Of a stretch of 64,000 nucleotides of DNA, positions 47,801 through 60,165 are shown piece by piece (position 1 is the first letter of the stretch; every line of letters starts with the position of its first letter). This DNA is from Hetaerina americana (taxonomy: Eukaryota > Arthropoda > Insecta > Odonata > Calopterygidae), in assembly GCA_022747635.1 (NCBI GenBank), contig JAKTNV010000003.1:99118454-99182453 (forward strand), written 5' to 3'. The position numbers were made by a program, and so were the translations under genes. The notes under the pieces were generated by a model, which was given only the letters and a program-made list of their open reading frames with translations, was not told where the DNA came from and did not search any database.

Positions 47801-48560
47801 TTTCACTCATGTTTCGAGGGGGCTATGCGGTGGCGGGGGTCGGGGAGCGCCGGTGTTTGTGCCGTAAAGGATATGTGGCGAGAGTGGGCGAGGGCTGACG
47901 CGGGGGGTTGAGAGAGGCGCGGGGAGGAGCAGGGAGCGGGTCTTGAGGGTGGGCGGGCGGGAGGTCACGAGGAGTGCAATCGCTATTGCACATCGCACAT
48001 TTTTTGAAAACGCGTGACCTTTTAGACCTTCCCCACCCCCACCACCCCTCTGCCCGGGAAACACGTGAGCGGACGTGTGTGAGGGTGTGTGAATGCAGCA
48101 TATTTGGCGGGAAAATCACTCGAAATATGCGTGCACGGGCAATGAGGATAGGCACCCCGACGGTGGGCGTCGGTCGTTCCACCCGGGGCAAAAGACTCGA
48201 ATACCGGGCGGTCATCGAAAAAAAATCACGAAGGACCAGAGGAAGAGGTACACGAATTTTTTTTCTTGATAGAGGAGAGAAGGGCGTGAGGACGGAGTTC
48301 CTTAATCTTTGGTCGCACGTGTCGCGCCTCCTCAATCCTCAAAGGAGGATCGGAACTTTCTTAATGAGTGGCGGTCGAGTATTTTACGCACTTTTGACCT
48401 CACGTGAATATTATAACGGATGTCTCAGTCTAGGTTAAAGATTTCGCACCGATTAAATTGAATTAACACGAGCGGACTCCGACGATCTTTTCAATCCCTT
48501 CGTCTAAAGGCGACCACTCTGTAATCATCTTGGGCTGGATTTGAAAAATACCTCCGTAGA
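47801..48560. other. G-rich then balanced CpG-containing segment
   Basis: G-rich on the + strand at 47815-47970, then balanced with moderate CpG. A 154-codon + frame at 47974-48438 is Arg/Gly-rich without a domain, and a 170-codon minus frame overlaps it. It probably belongs to the flank of the CpG core that follows. Confidence 0.45.
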
Positions 48561-49070
48561 AAATAAAAAAACGCTCACTGACTCATTTTAGGTAAACATA
48601 GAGTACCCGATAATGAATTATCGAATACGACTTCGATCGGAAGAGAATAGCATCTTCTCGCGTCGGAAATCCCCGAGGCGGGGATCGCGCGAAGGAGCGA
48701 GTCGCTTGAAGCGGGGAGCAAGACCCAGCGCGGCGGCGAAGCGAGGCGACGTGCGCGCAATTGCGATCGACTCCCGGCGAGGCCAATTTTAGAGCGGCCG
48801 CTTCGAGGCTAACTCGAGCCGGGCGAGCGCCGCGGCGGCAGTGCGCCGTGCACACGAGTCATACTCTCTCAGCAAGGCCCCCGTGTCTATTCTCGCTGCT
48901 GACGGACCCGGCCGCCTGGTTTATGGGCGAGGGGGCACCGAGAGCGGGGTCCGGCGGGGGAACAGCAAGTGCATAGACACGGCAAGGGGGCGAGAAGGCG
49001 GTGGGCCAGGGAGGCCGGGGGAGCCGCGGGGACCTCTTCTAGTAGGAAAAGCTACATACTCGGTGTCGGG
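48561..49070. promoter_or_regulatory. CpG island core, candidate promoter
   Basis: The densest CpG of the window lies at about 48640-48850 (words such as GCGCGAAGG, GGCGGCGAAGCG, GCGAGCGCCGCGGCGG) without strong strand bias. It is flanked left by a C/T-rich arm and right by a long G/A-rich arm. In animals such cores are typically promoters. No TATA box is seen inside it, and no downstream exon could be named on either strand. Confidence 0.45.
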
Positions 49071-49188
49071 AGAACATGAGAGCTAGGAGGAGGCTCGCGT
49101 GACGACGTCGTGGAGTGCGAGAGAGAGAGGGGAAGGGGGAGAGGGAACGAGCGCGGGGAGGAGGAGGGGGGCGGGAAGAAGGGCTGGT

Positions 49189-49200
49189 GGGGGGGGGGGG
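49189..49200 (+). repeat. G12 homopolymer
   Basis: Twelve consecutive G, the longest mononucleotide G run noticed in the window, within a cluster of GGG tracts. Confidence 0.9.
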
Positions 49201-49355
49201 TGGAGGGCAGGACGCAGGAGTGTGGGGAGGGTATAGAGAGCGGGGTGCGCCGGGAGGAGGGACGAAGAGAGAGGGTGAACGAATCGCCTCCCACTTGCTC
49301 GCGATGGGGTGGGAATTCGAATGGGATGGGGCGGGTGCATGTCCTCGGCACGGGG

Positions 49356-49377
49356 TATATTTAAAAGTCTCGCGAGC
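49356..49377 (+). promoter_or_regulatory. TATA-like box next to a TCTCGCGAG motif
   Basis: TATATTTAAAA (49356-49366) is an isolated AT-rich element in GC-rich DNA. It is followed one base later by TCTCGCGAGC (49368-49377), one base off the palindrome TCTCGCGAGA known from vertebrate CpG-island promoters. The combination suggests a core promoter, though the orientation and start site are not defined. Confidence 0.3.
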
Positions 49378-50590
49378 AAGCGGCTTTCGTCGGGAGTGGG
49401 GGACTGGTTGGCATCGAGTTGAGAAAATTTGGTAGTTCGAGGATAGTGAAGGGGATGAAGGGAAGGGGGAGGAGGACAGAGATTCGGTCGGTCCTCGTAG
49501 GTGGGAGAGTCCGCTGTGGGCGGGTAATGACGCTGGAGGCTTAGGGGAGGTGGATCTAGCCAATGGAGATGTGGGCACTAAACGTGAAGAAAGGGGGAGG
49601 GTACATAGAGGGTGGGGTTGCATGCATTCTGAGGAGTCCCCGAGTTCCGAGAGTGTGCAACCAGGCGATATGTACCCCTCGGGAAGAGTGCGAGGAGAGG
49701 ATGGTTTCGTGATGGGGTGGACCGAGAGGAAGAGATGTCAACCCTCCCCCCCCCTCTCACTAGGGAGAGTGAGCAAGAAAAGAGAGAAGTGAATCGAAGC
49801 GACGGGAGAAAGGGGGAGTACTTGGGGCGTCGCGTTGGGAGGGCGTGCGTTGGCCGGGAGGGGAGGCGGGGTGGTGGATGGCTTCGGATGGCGGTGTGCG
49901 TGGGAGATGCGGGGGAGAACCGAGATCCTTTGGAAGGGCGTCTCGAGATTCAAGGAGGTATCAACCCCCTGCACCACGACCGGGCAGGGACGGCCCACTA
50001 CACGCGTGCAACCCCACGGCTAAGTGCCCTCCCCTCCTCCCACACCACCCGTCACTCAATTGAGGATGGGCCCGCCTCCTCTCGCATACGCGCTCGGAGA
50101 GGTGCATCGGGAGCATCCACGGAGATGAGAGCAGTGTGTAGTGTGGGGCGGGGTAGACAGATAGGAGAGGGATTTGCATTTCTTGAAGAAAGGGGGGACG
50201 AAGAGGGAGGGGTATTACTCCTCCGCGACAACTTCCCCTTTTCTTGCACAACACTCCGAAGCGGTGGTGGAGGCGGAGAGGGGGGCAGGAGGCAGCGGTG
50301 GGGCGAGGGCAGGTGGAGGGGGCACGTATCCGTCGGAGGGGCGGGCAATGAGGAGGGCGTGGGGGCGCAGGGGAGGGCATGGCGACGGCAGCGGCGTGGC
50401 CGGGAGGCGAGGAAGAGAGGAGCGTGGCGAGCAGCGGAGGGTGTGGGGTGCCCCGAGCGGCGGGGCAACCGGTTTCAAACGGAGGGAGGACAAGTCAGCG
50501 GTGGGGGAGCGACGTGCATAAGATAGGGGCTGGGAATGCTTTGGCTGTGGGATTGAGTTGGAGGGAGGTGATGAGCAAAGTTTTGTGTTA

Positions 50591-50835
50591 CTACAGGGAG
50601 GGGGAAGGGCAAGAAAGAAAGGTTCCGCCCGACCAATCTTACTTCCCAGCCAACCTCTTCCACCCTTAATTCCCCTCCCCGGGCCTCCTCCCCAACTAGT
50701 ACTTCCTCTCGAAATACCTCCCCCGGATCTTCTTCCTCCTTTAACCGCTTTGGTTATTCCATTCGCCACTAGTGGATTTTATCATACCTGATCCCTTCCC
50801 CAATATTTTTCCCTTTCCTCCTGCTTTTCCATTTT
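50591..50835. other. Pyrimidine-rich end of the large GC-rich zone
   Basis: C/T-rich on the + strand from about 50625 to 50835, closing the zone with a purine-to-pyrimidine flip near 50625. No frame of interest. Confidence 0.6.
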
Positions 50836-53735
50836 AGTTCTCACTGTTTAATGCTGCGGTCTCTCAAACATGTCGACTTTAAACTGCTCTTTAACCTTTC
50901 ATTATTTTTCGGTGCATTGGTCAATTGCATTTTTTCCCACGTTTCGTCTGAGGACCTTCTGTCCTTAGTAAGAATAATCCTTTGTACCATACTATTTTAA
51001 GGGGAAATCCATTACAGTAAATACAATGAAATAATTCACTTGATAAGCTTAGTAACAATGCCCGGTATAACTGGTTGAAACCCTATGTTGCTTCGAATAC
51101 ATATACACATTTGTATATTTTATAATTAATGTATGTGAAAACTTTATTGCCAATTTTTTGCTTTTCATTGTATTTCATGGTGCTGTATTTATATTATTAA
51201 AACGTCATTTTCTTCCATGTTCAATAAAAGACAACTTTATTCATGCGTCTAACTAACAAATAATTCTTAGAGCCTGATACTTTCCACGCAATAAGTGTCG
51301 ATTAGTTCATTGATTCATAATACTTTTAACCTAATTTTCCATCATATTTTAATTTTAATATATAATAGCGATAAAGATATAGGCACAAAAATTATTTTCT
51401 CTTGATTGCCCATTTGCATTTTAAATAGACGTTTTATTTAAATTTTACACCAAAACTCAGGATCAAAGAAAATTCTTAATGATTACTAAAGGAATTAGTT
51501 TCAAGTATTTACGTCTCTTACGATAATATGGGAAAAAGTGACCAGCAGTCTCATTCTTTTACTGGTTGAAAGGCAAATCTTAAATTTTTACAGCTTTCTA
51601 CATATGGAAAAGGTTGAATGTTCAACAGCATTATGTTTGGTACTAAAAAAAAAATGTCTTGAAATACTGAGTATATTAATATTCCTTGGGTATAATGCAT
51701 CCGAGGAATTCGTTATCCAAACCAGTTTCAGGTCGGGCAAGGCATCACTAAAAAGTCTCTTCCTCTGTTTCAAATATACTCATTTATAAACACGCTTTAT
51801 GCCGTTTCTTCGAGATCCACCTCTTCTCGTCCCACCAAATTCTCACAATCCCGTCGCGTCGGCATTCCTACGTCATCATTTTGCCATAGCCTCTGCACGT
51901 ACTTGTATTTTGGTAGCCACCAGTTCCTGTTCCACTTTGACTAATTCCAAGTTTCCATGAACTATAGCTTCGCCCTTGGAGTGAATATACATACCATCCT
52001 ATATATCCCCTCGAGAAACTGATGATCATCCAATAAAACAAAGAAACAAAACAATATTTCTCGGAGCAAAGATAAGAAGTACATTTCTTGATACCCATTT
52101 CGCGTCGATGCCTATTCGTTGAAATCTGGAGTTCAGAGTGTTTCGGAGTTTATCGCTTCGGAGACGAATGGTGAAATAATCGGAATTCAATATGCGTGCG
52201 AGAGCCGAAATGCGACGCAGGAGGGAAGGATATCTATACGTTCCTCTTTTTTTCTCTGTCTGCCACGGAGAGACGGTACTATCGAATGTGACTTTCCAAG
52301 TGACCTCTCAAATACTTGCAGAACAGATTCGAAGACCAGTAACTTTATCTTTTTGCTTTAAGTTTTATGCTTTCATTATCAAAAATATAATTGAAAACGA
52401 GAGGGAAATTGAAATGAAGGGGGCTATAAAGTGGGTAAGATATTATTTACTGAATCATTTTAAATGGATATGACCTTCTAAAGTAAATTTATACTGGAGT
52501 GCATTGGAAGAATAAAGGCAATTTCTGATTCCATAAGGAGTGAGAACACATGAACTCGAACGAGAGGTAAAAGTTACCGAAATCATTTTCACTAATTAGT
52601 TTTCACAATTTGATAAGTAATATCAACCAACACATGATAGTAAATTACTTGCTGCATGAATGATTTTATTAAAGTACCAAGTGAAGAACAGTTTACCTTT
52701 CAACTGTATATATGTATAAAGATAATTCGAAGTCAGTGTATTAATTTTATTTAATAACTTGACAATGCCTCTATTTCAAAGAGGCTCAAATTGTTCCACA
52801 CAAGTTTGATATCTAAAGCAGCTTCCTCAATGCAACGATATTTTTGAAAACTGGTGTATCGCATTAGCTCTCATATACCTTACGCCCAGACAAATATTTA
52901 GTTTCTGAGTAATAAAGCCTAACTAATACCATATACATTGCGTTTTCATTGGCGCATCATTATTGGTTTTGGCATTCGCGCTGAGAAGTTTTAAAATTAG
53001 TGCAAATCAAAGGATTATTCTCTCCGAATGTTTATTTATTATGAACACCTTCCACCAATATTGTACAATTTTAGAGAAACGCTTTTTCATAAATATTAGT
53101 TACTATCAAATATGCGATCATAATATGCATATAATTATTAAATCAAATGTGTACCTATTAAACATTTTTTTAATGGAGAATTCCAGTGAAACCCTGAGGT
53201 GAACCTGGGAAATAGACCATTCCCTTCCTTTTTATTTTGACCAAAATAAATATATTAAGCTTCGAATGCATTTAACCAGATTGATGTCTGTTCTAATATT
53301 GAACTCCCAGAATGCCATTTATAAATATTCTCACACTTACGCATGTATTGATGGATGCACTCAGGAAAGTGGCAAAATAACGCAAGAGTACTTAAGAATG
53401 TAACGTAATAATGCAATTAAATAACAGCCTATATTATTAGATATTTATATTTTACTACATCGAGTCTTCACCAATTAAAATGAAAGTAAAAAGTGGAATT
53501 TAATTAAACTCTGTTGTCGTTTTCTAAAAGTAACTTGCATACAAGTGCGTCGTAAAATCTATTACCCTTCATTTTGTGTACTGTCATCATCGGAATTTAA
53601 TATGGATTGGAATTTTTATTATATTTTTGACGAGCTGAAATTAAATTATTCCCAATACCATTTTTCACATAATTCGTAAGAGGAAAGATTACGAAAATGA
53701 AGGCGCAAATTTAATTTTTGTCACCACCCCTGTTC
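50836..53735. other. AT-rich non-coding stretch
   Basis: AT-rich unique DNA with frames under 95 codons. A balanced patch at 51790-52330 holds overlapping short frames on both strands that I do not recognise. I see no gene, RNA or long repeat. Confidence 0.6.
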
Positions 53736-54275
53736 ATAAGGCCGTGCACGCATGGCGAAGTAAATGTCGCACCCCTTCGTTGTCTCTCTCTCTATCCCTT
53801 CCGAGGGTGGGAGGGCGGGGAGAGGGATGGCTAAGGAAGGGTGCAGTTATATAGCCGGAGATGCCTCCTCCTCATTTCCTTGAATGTTCCACCGGGACAG
53901 GGCCTCTTTATGATCTGCTTATACACATCCCTCGCTTCCTCCGCCTCCACCTTTCATCCCCTGCAGACGCACGCACACCTCAACCCGTTTATTCACACCA
54001 CCGCTCTCAACTCCCTCAACCCCGAGACCCTCCTCTACTCCCTTCCCTTCACTCCCTTCGCCATCCCCCACTCCGCGAGAATTTGCATAATCCTCCACCG
54101 AGTACCTACCCGGGAAAAGGGCGAGAGAAAGGGAAAAGGCGCGGGAAAGAAAGAGAGAGGGCATAAAAGGTGGATTAGGGTCGGGGTTGGTAGAGAGGAT
54201 AAAGAGGAGGGAGGTTGGGCGGAGAGTAAAAGGAGGCGTTGCCCACGGGGAGCAAGAGCCCGCGTGCGTTTGTCT
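53736..54275. other. GC-rich island with pyrimidine-to-purine flip
   Basis: C/T-rich 53770-53800, G-rich 53800-53830, C/T-rich 53860-54100, then G/A-rich 54110-54250 on the + strand. The 145- and 101-codon frames in different registers are low complexity. Confidence 0.7.
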
Positions 54276-55430
54276 TAAGGTGAACTATGGAGCTTGATAG
54301 CCCAATCGTGTATTAGAGGGAACGCTCGAAGGAAAATGAAAGAATGGTGCCGCTGCGTAGTAACGAAGAATACTTCCAAAAATCCTGCGTTCTAAGTGGA
54401 ACTCAGCGATGACAAGCGTGATAGCATGCGAGAGCGAGTTGATAGGAAATTCGCATTAATTTTCCATAATTTATGGCATAATTTATATATAATGCTTACA
54501 GATGCACTTGTCGTCCTGTATGTTAAAATTGTGTATAGAATTGCATGCAGAAATGGTGAAGAATATTATTCATCATAATGTCCTTTAAAATGCTTACCCT
54601 AGTCCCTCAAACCTCGGCTACTCGCATTCCGCCTTTTACTTGCGCATCCATTCGAAAGTTCATTTCAATCTGATTTAATCAATGTCAATTTGTGTCGATT
54701 ATTTGGTTCTTGTATGCCCAATGACATTACACCATAATTTGTTTACATAACTTTGTCCACTCTTTAATTTAAATAATTCACTGTTGAAGGCATGGCTTTC
54801 GTAAAGAATTCAGGAACGAACGAAAAGCATCACATTATTACTGAAAGACCTTGGTTATGAGACAAAGGAATCACAAAAATTGCGCTGTTTCAACTTGCGA
54901 ATAATGAATGATTTAATTGTAACGTGGACACGGCTGGAATAATCCTAACGCTAAATTTAATTGGAGGTGGAGATCTCGATAAGAAAATAAGAAAAATTGA
55001 GTATAAAACCGAACACTGTAAGGAATCATTTTTCCCTCGCAAAACTCGAGAACAAAAGTGCAGGAAACATATGTTATGGCAAATCAACTATGAATTCCTC
55101 GAATCGCTGGTACACAGCACCTCCTGCCACATGTCCCCGAGGTAATTTGAAAAATAATATTTACATGCAGATGATCGCAGGTCAACAGTTATAACGAGAG
55201 GGAAACTTCTATCTTGCTGCCACATCCGTGAGAGAAATGAAATTATTAGAGTACACTTTGTAAAATCTGCCATTTTTATGAGTATTAGCAAGAAGTAAAT
55301 GCGTCATTGAATTTTGTACATTTCAAAACAATGTGCATACAATCAACACATATTCAGCAAATATAGGCCCGACAAAAGGAAATATTTCTGATGCAATGAT
55401 GCATCTCTTTCGAGCCTACTCTGTGCCCTC
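54276..55430. other. AT-leaning non-coding stretch
   Basis: Unique DNA with frames of 60-73 codons that overlap each other at 54890-55290. I recognise none. No repeats are seen. Confidence 0.6.
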
Positions 55431-56131
55431 GAAAGTGAGGCGACGTTGAAGACAAAGAGAGGGAGAATATATGTTGGGAGTTGGCAAATCAGAAATGCTG
55501 GAAGCGATGGGGAGGCAAGGGAGACGAGACGAGACGAAGGAAAGTGGGGAGAGAGAGGCTAAGAGTTTGGAAGGAGTTGGTCCATGGGCTTGGAAGGCGT
55601 CTGGGACCCCATAAATCATTAAAGACGGCCAGGACTGAGTGGAGTAGAGCGTGCTCTACACGGGGGAGTCGGGGGGTTTGGGCTCGGGCGATGGGATGGT
55701 GGGGACCGGAGAGTGATGTGGTGGAGTGCACGCTCTCGCGAGGGAGAGGGGTCTACGGGGGAGCCATGGGATGGGTAGGACATGGCGTGGGAGAAGGATT
55801 GGGGGGGGAGGGAGGGCGAGAGTAAAGCACGCGCGTCTCGGCATTTCTCGCCTGGCTTTTCAATTCTATCCCTCATCTCCGACCAAACCTTCTTTCCGTC
55901 CCCCAACGGCACTCCACTCCCCGGCTCCGATTGCGAACCCTTTCCCCATTCCCGTAGAGCGCCTTTCCTTCTCCCTCACCTCCTGTCCATGGCGCCAAGG
56001 ACTGCGTTCATCATCACGAAGCGACGAAAGAAAACACCCACCCTCTCCGTTCCTTCCATCCATGGGAACTCACACCTCCTCCCACTCAACACTCAGAAAA
56101 CTCTTTTTCTTGAGTAACTTCTGGCTACCAA

Positions 56132-56147
56132 GTGAGAGAGAGAGAGA
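56132..56147 (+). repeat. GA microsatellite
   Basis: About eight GA units, the only purine simple repeat within the pyrimidine arm of this island. Confidence 0.88.
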
Positions 56148-56371
56148 TTTTCCGACTAATCCCAATCTCACTCATATACTCACACCCGATGTTTTAAGTC
56201 CGCGTACCCTGAACCCTCTCTCATAACACCCTCTCAAATGCATGGTGCCACCAGAGCGCTGTCTCGTATAATGCTCAACCCTTTCCAGCATCAAAATTTT
56301 CTCCCCTCTTGCATGAATCTACTACACTAAAGTCGATTCAGTCTAATCCCTCTTCTCATCGTTTATTTTTT

Positions 56372-56386
56372 TCTCTCTCTCTCTCT
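56372..56386 (+). repeat. (CT)7 microsatellite
   Basis: Seven CT units near the right edge of the pyrimidine arm. Confidence 0.9.
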
Positions 56387-56430
56387 AATTCTCCCTTTCC
56401 CATTCTCCACTGCACTACCGCTTCCCCATC

Positions 56431-57060
56431 TCGTAAATCAAACGCAAGAGAGTCTTTTTGCTCGTAACTGGTGGGTGTGTAATATTCTACACTCTTAAAA
56501 TAGAAACAATCGCTTCCTTATTCCAAGTAACTCTAACACTTATATAAGACAGTTATGTCCTTCATGATAGATATAGTAGCTTCTAAATACCAACTCAAGT
56601 AATAACACGTGGGGATGTATTCACTCTTTGGAGGAATTCTATCCTTTGAAAATGCACTGAATTTTGAAAAATAACGCTATTTTAGATGCTAATCGTTTCT
56701 ATTTTGACAAGGTTTAAAATGAATAACACCAAAACGCAAGATTTGACGACAGAACATTATCATCAAATTCATTAATTTTATAATATTCAAATAATAAAGC
56801 TTTTAAAATCACATCAAAATATGACATTTACATAAAATTATAACTAAGTCCTACAATTTATTTCCCAGGTTTAAAGAAATATTACCAAAACTAGACCATA
56901 ACAGTTTATAAATTAACTACAAACATCATCGTGTGCCCTAAACTGTTAACAAAAACTAAGCGTCACTTATATAATCCAGACTCAATTGCGAAATGTAAGA
57001 ACATTTGAACCGCAAGTTTACGTATTTTAATAAAGAAAATGGGGTTTCGCTGTTTCCTTG
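56431..57060. other. AT-rich non-coding stretch
   Basis: AT-rich with dense stops. I see nothing in it. Confidence 0.6.
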
Positions 57061-57470
57061 TACCATTTATGCTCTCACATCGGTTCTTGGCCGCCAGATG
57101 CCTCGGATAAATATATGCGTCGAATTCCAGTGGAGTAGTCCCTTCGTCCGTCCGAATCCTTTCCTATCTGGCCTTCTTCCCTCCCTCTTCCTTTCTCCAA
57201 GACCCTATTTTCTCCCTCGTGCCTTCCCGTCAGTCCGGTCTCTCCCTTCCCAATATAAACCGATTGCCTTGGTTTATCTCTTGAGGGCTACTTTCGTTTC
57301 TCTTTCCTCTTCCTTGTCCAGGACCAATTTCACTGGACGAAACCCAGAGGTTTCGTCTTCCTTTCCTCTCTCTTCTCCCATGGAAAAAAAACTACTATTT
57401 ATCACTCGTCCTAACCAAGTAGATAAGCATAACGCTAGCTCAAACCAGTGTTAGAGAAAACGGGCGCCAG
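57061..57470. other. Pyrimidine-rich island
   Basis: C/T-rich on the + strand from about 57140 to 57390. A 149-codon + frame (57005-57454) starts in AT-rich DNA and crosses it. The frame is Ser/Pro/Leu-rich in the island and has no domain, so it is probably fortuitous. Confidence 0.55.
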
Positions 57471-59150
57471 GACTTTTTCCAACTGATTTTCAACAGGTCA
57501 ATAGGACATCGTGGTAATGCTCTTGATATCGCCCGCAAGATAATGCCCACGCCTTGACCGTTGTTGTCTAGTTTATATTAAAGCTTGAAAATAGTTCCTT
57601 ACGCCCCGGAAAGCTTAGTCAAATAAAGTTCCACTATTATGAATATCTGAATATCAATTCCATCATTGATGGCGGATATTGCAATGGGCCGGATGTTATA
57701 AGATCAAAAATGCGTGCCATGTACTAGAAGAGGAAAAGTAATGAGCAATGAGTTCCAATGTTCCTAATATGATATTTTAGATACTGATTAAACAATTAGA
57801 AAAATCCTATGCGTTTTCAAATCAGATATTCAATCACGTCAACTTAGGATACGTCAAAAGTACTTCCTGACTTCCATTTGCTACCAAAACTGTATCGGAA
57901 AGGCATGATTAAATCCATGATACACTGAATGTTAATATCCATTATTCGTAAAGCTCTTCGTCGGAGATTAAAAATTCTAGCTACTGAAAATTATCAGTCA
58001 GGTAGCAGGTATCTAAGGTAGGTAGCGCAATGAAGTAAAACGTACATCCCTAGAACTATTTGGTTATTGTATAATTGAATTTGTTAATCTAATATAATGA
58101 TTATATCATCGCTTTTCTCCCAAAGAATTACGCAAATATTACCTAAGAGGATGTTTAATGGCTAACTCACCAGTAAATCTGGCTTTCAATCGTATAGACG
58201 TCGTTGTTAATTGCGGAGTTTGTAAATATATAAGAAAGAAACTTCACTCGGAATAGCAAAAATTAATTGTTCATAAGCAGCATATGATACTTAGAGAATG
58301 CTTACTTGCAATGAGGCAACATGTGAAGTGCCAGTCATATCGAGTTTCCAATCCATGACATGCTTCTAAGAACCAATAGCCAGTTACCTGGAACTGTGTA
58401 AACAAGAAACGCTCCAAAGCACCACAGTCATACGCGCGATAATGATTTCATAATTGAGGATCACTATTTATCTAACTATATTGAGTGCTCGCGCATTGCT
58501 GCTTATGACGTCTATTCTCGATATATTCATCTAACTTCATACTTACCGTGCCTAATAAATGAAAAGCGTGATATTAACAATTTTTATTCATGTATATTTC
58601 CAGTTTAAATTACCAATTTTATGAGGCAATTATGCCAAAACTCGATTTTGTAGCATTTTAAAAACTACTTAGAGGAAAAGAATACCTATGATTTAAGATT
58701 CGTTTATCTAAAAATTCGTTTAAAAATCCAATTAATACAGTAATCTAGTGAAGTGAGTTGAATGGTATAGAAGTACATATATATTTTCTACAAAAATATT
58801 TTGAGACGACTTTCATAATCTTAAGTAAACATTCGTTAAATTAAAAAATTTAGGATGTCATTGAGAAAAAAATGTAAATAAAGCGGTTTTACAACATGAT
58901 CTTTAAAATGTAGTAGGAATGACATCTTGAAAATGGGAGAGGGGACTAAAACTTGGAAAGGCGTATGAAAACTGGGATTACAAGCCAAATATATAATTAC
59001 TAGTCCAACTCCTGGCACATATCTCGACTTCTCATTTTATTTCGACCAAAGGATCTCCACAAAAACTATCGAAGTCGGTTTAAATGTGAATATGACGCTT
59101 AAATATTCATTTGTCTCACTAAAGACACGAGTGGTATAGTAAAACATAAG
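57471..59150. other. AT-rich non-coding stretch
   Basis: Unique AT-rich DNA with frames of at most 60 codons. A few GGTAGC-like words lie close together near 57990-58025. I see no gene. Confidence 0.6.
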
Positions 59151-60165
59151 AAAAAATCGATGTTTTCCAAATCGATTCCATTCCAAACCTTGGGGTGGGA
59201 AAGCCATTTTATTCACTTTTATTTTTTTCTGCCTCTTCCCAAATCTGGACTGGGCCCATTTATTGAATCCCTACTCTCTGGTATTTATCCCCTCTTCCAC
59301 TCTCCCCTCTGGTGGAGACCCCCCGTGCTCCCAACTCGCAAAACGTTTCCTCCTCTCCCATCTCCTCCCTTCGCGCCTGCCCATCCAATACGCATCCGCC
59401 TCCCTCTACTTCTCTAGCAGCCCGCACCCACCCACCCTCCCATCTATTGAATCACATAAAATAACAAGAGGAAGGACCTACGAGGGCAAAGGGAGCGACG
59501 AGGTTGAGTCGGGTCGCCAGGGTGGGGGTAGGTGCTTGTGGAGGAGTTTCGGGTGGGTGAGGAGGGGGACGGAGTGGAGAGGCGAGCGGATGTCTCACGA
59601 CGGGATGAGGGAGAAAGGGACGAAACAGAGGAAGGAAGGGGGGAGAGTGGCAATTCCGAAATTCGAAGGCCCAATCGCCTTGCCCCCTTTCCTCCCTCGA
59701 TGATAACCCATCGATAAAAGGCGACCCAGGGAGGGGGGATTGGAGTGAAGGAGAGGGAGAAGGGCGGGAGGAGTGGCGGGCGAAGGAGATTGGAAGACGA
59801 CCGAATGGGACCCGTCAAGGAAGGAGATGCCGCCGCCCCGGGAATAGGACGACGGATGCTGCCCTTTTCAGCGGCAAACGAAGAAATCTCCAGTCGGGGC
59901 GAGAGGGGGAAGTGCTCGGGGGTGGGAGACAAGACGCGCGAGACGAGACGGAGATACGGATGAATAAATTTCCAGGCGGTGGGAATGTAAAACCCGAGAT
60001 CCCGATGCATGCATTCCCTGGCTCCGTCCCGCGTAACTGACTTCCTGCGCCGAATGCGCCGGTCGGCAGAAGGCCGATGGGTGTGGGGAGTGCGGTAACG
60101 GTCATTGAGCCGCAAGCCATTAAACAGGTGGATAGAAGCAAACAAACTTGCCTCCGGCTTCATGT
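59151..60165. other. GC-rich island with pyrimidine-to-purine flip
   Basis: C/T-rich on the + strand at about 59230-59450, then G/A-rich from about 59460 to 59960, then balanced CpG-containing sequence to 60110. The 239-codon minus frame (59444-60163) begins in the balanced part but is Ser/Pro/Arg-rich through the island and shows no domain; a + frame of 146 codons overlaps its end. Not called as genes. Confidence 0.7.

Larger units (their letters stand above)
49071..50590. other. Long G/A-rich arm with G-quadruplex potential
   Basis: G/A-rich on the + strand for about 1.5 kb with brief C/T breaks (about 49975-50060 and 50220-50250). It includes a GA run at 49119-49130 and a G12 run at 49189-49200. 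Dense GGG tracts at 49140-49220 would allow G-quadruplexes. The 269-codon + frame (49717-50526) and the 184-194 codon minus frames are low complexity and mutually overlapping. Confidence 0.7.
55431..56430. other. GC-rich island with purine-to-pyrimidine flip
   Basis: G/A-rich on the + strand from about 55440 to 55825 with a G8 run near 55801, then C/T-rich from about 55850 to 56425. The pyrimidine arm contains a GA run (56132-56147) and a CT run (56372-56386). A 166-codon + frame and several minus frames are low complexity. Confidence 0.75.

Noticed and set aside
49717..50526. 269-codon + strand open frame in the G/A-rich arm
   Set aside because: Gly/Arg/Glu low-complexity translation, no domain, and equally long frames on the minus strand.
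59444..60163. 239-codon minus strand open frame
   Set aside because: Ser/Pro/Arg-rich across the island with no recognisable domain; overlaps a 146-codon frame on the other strand.
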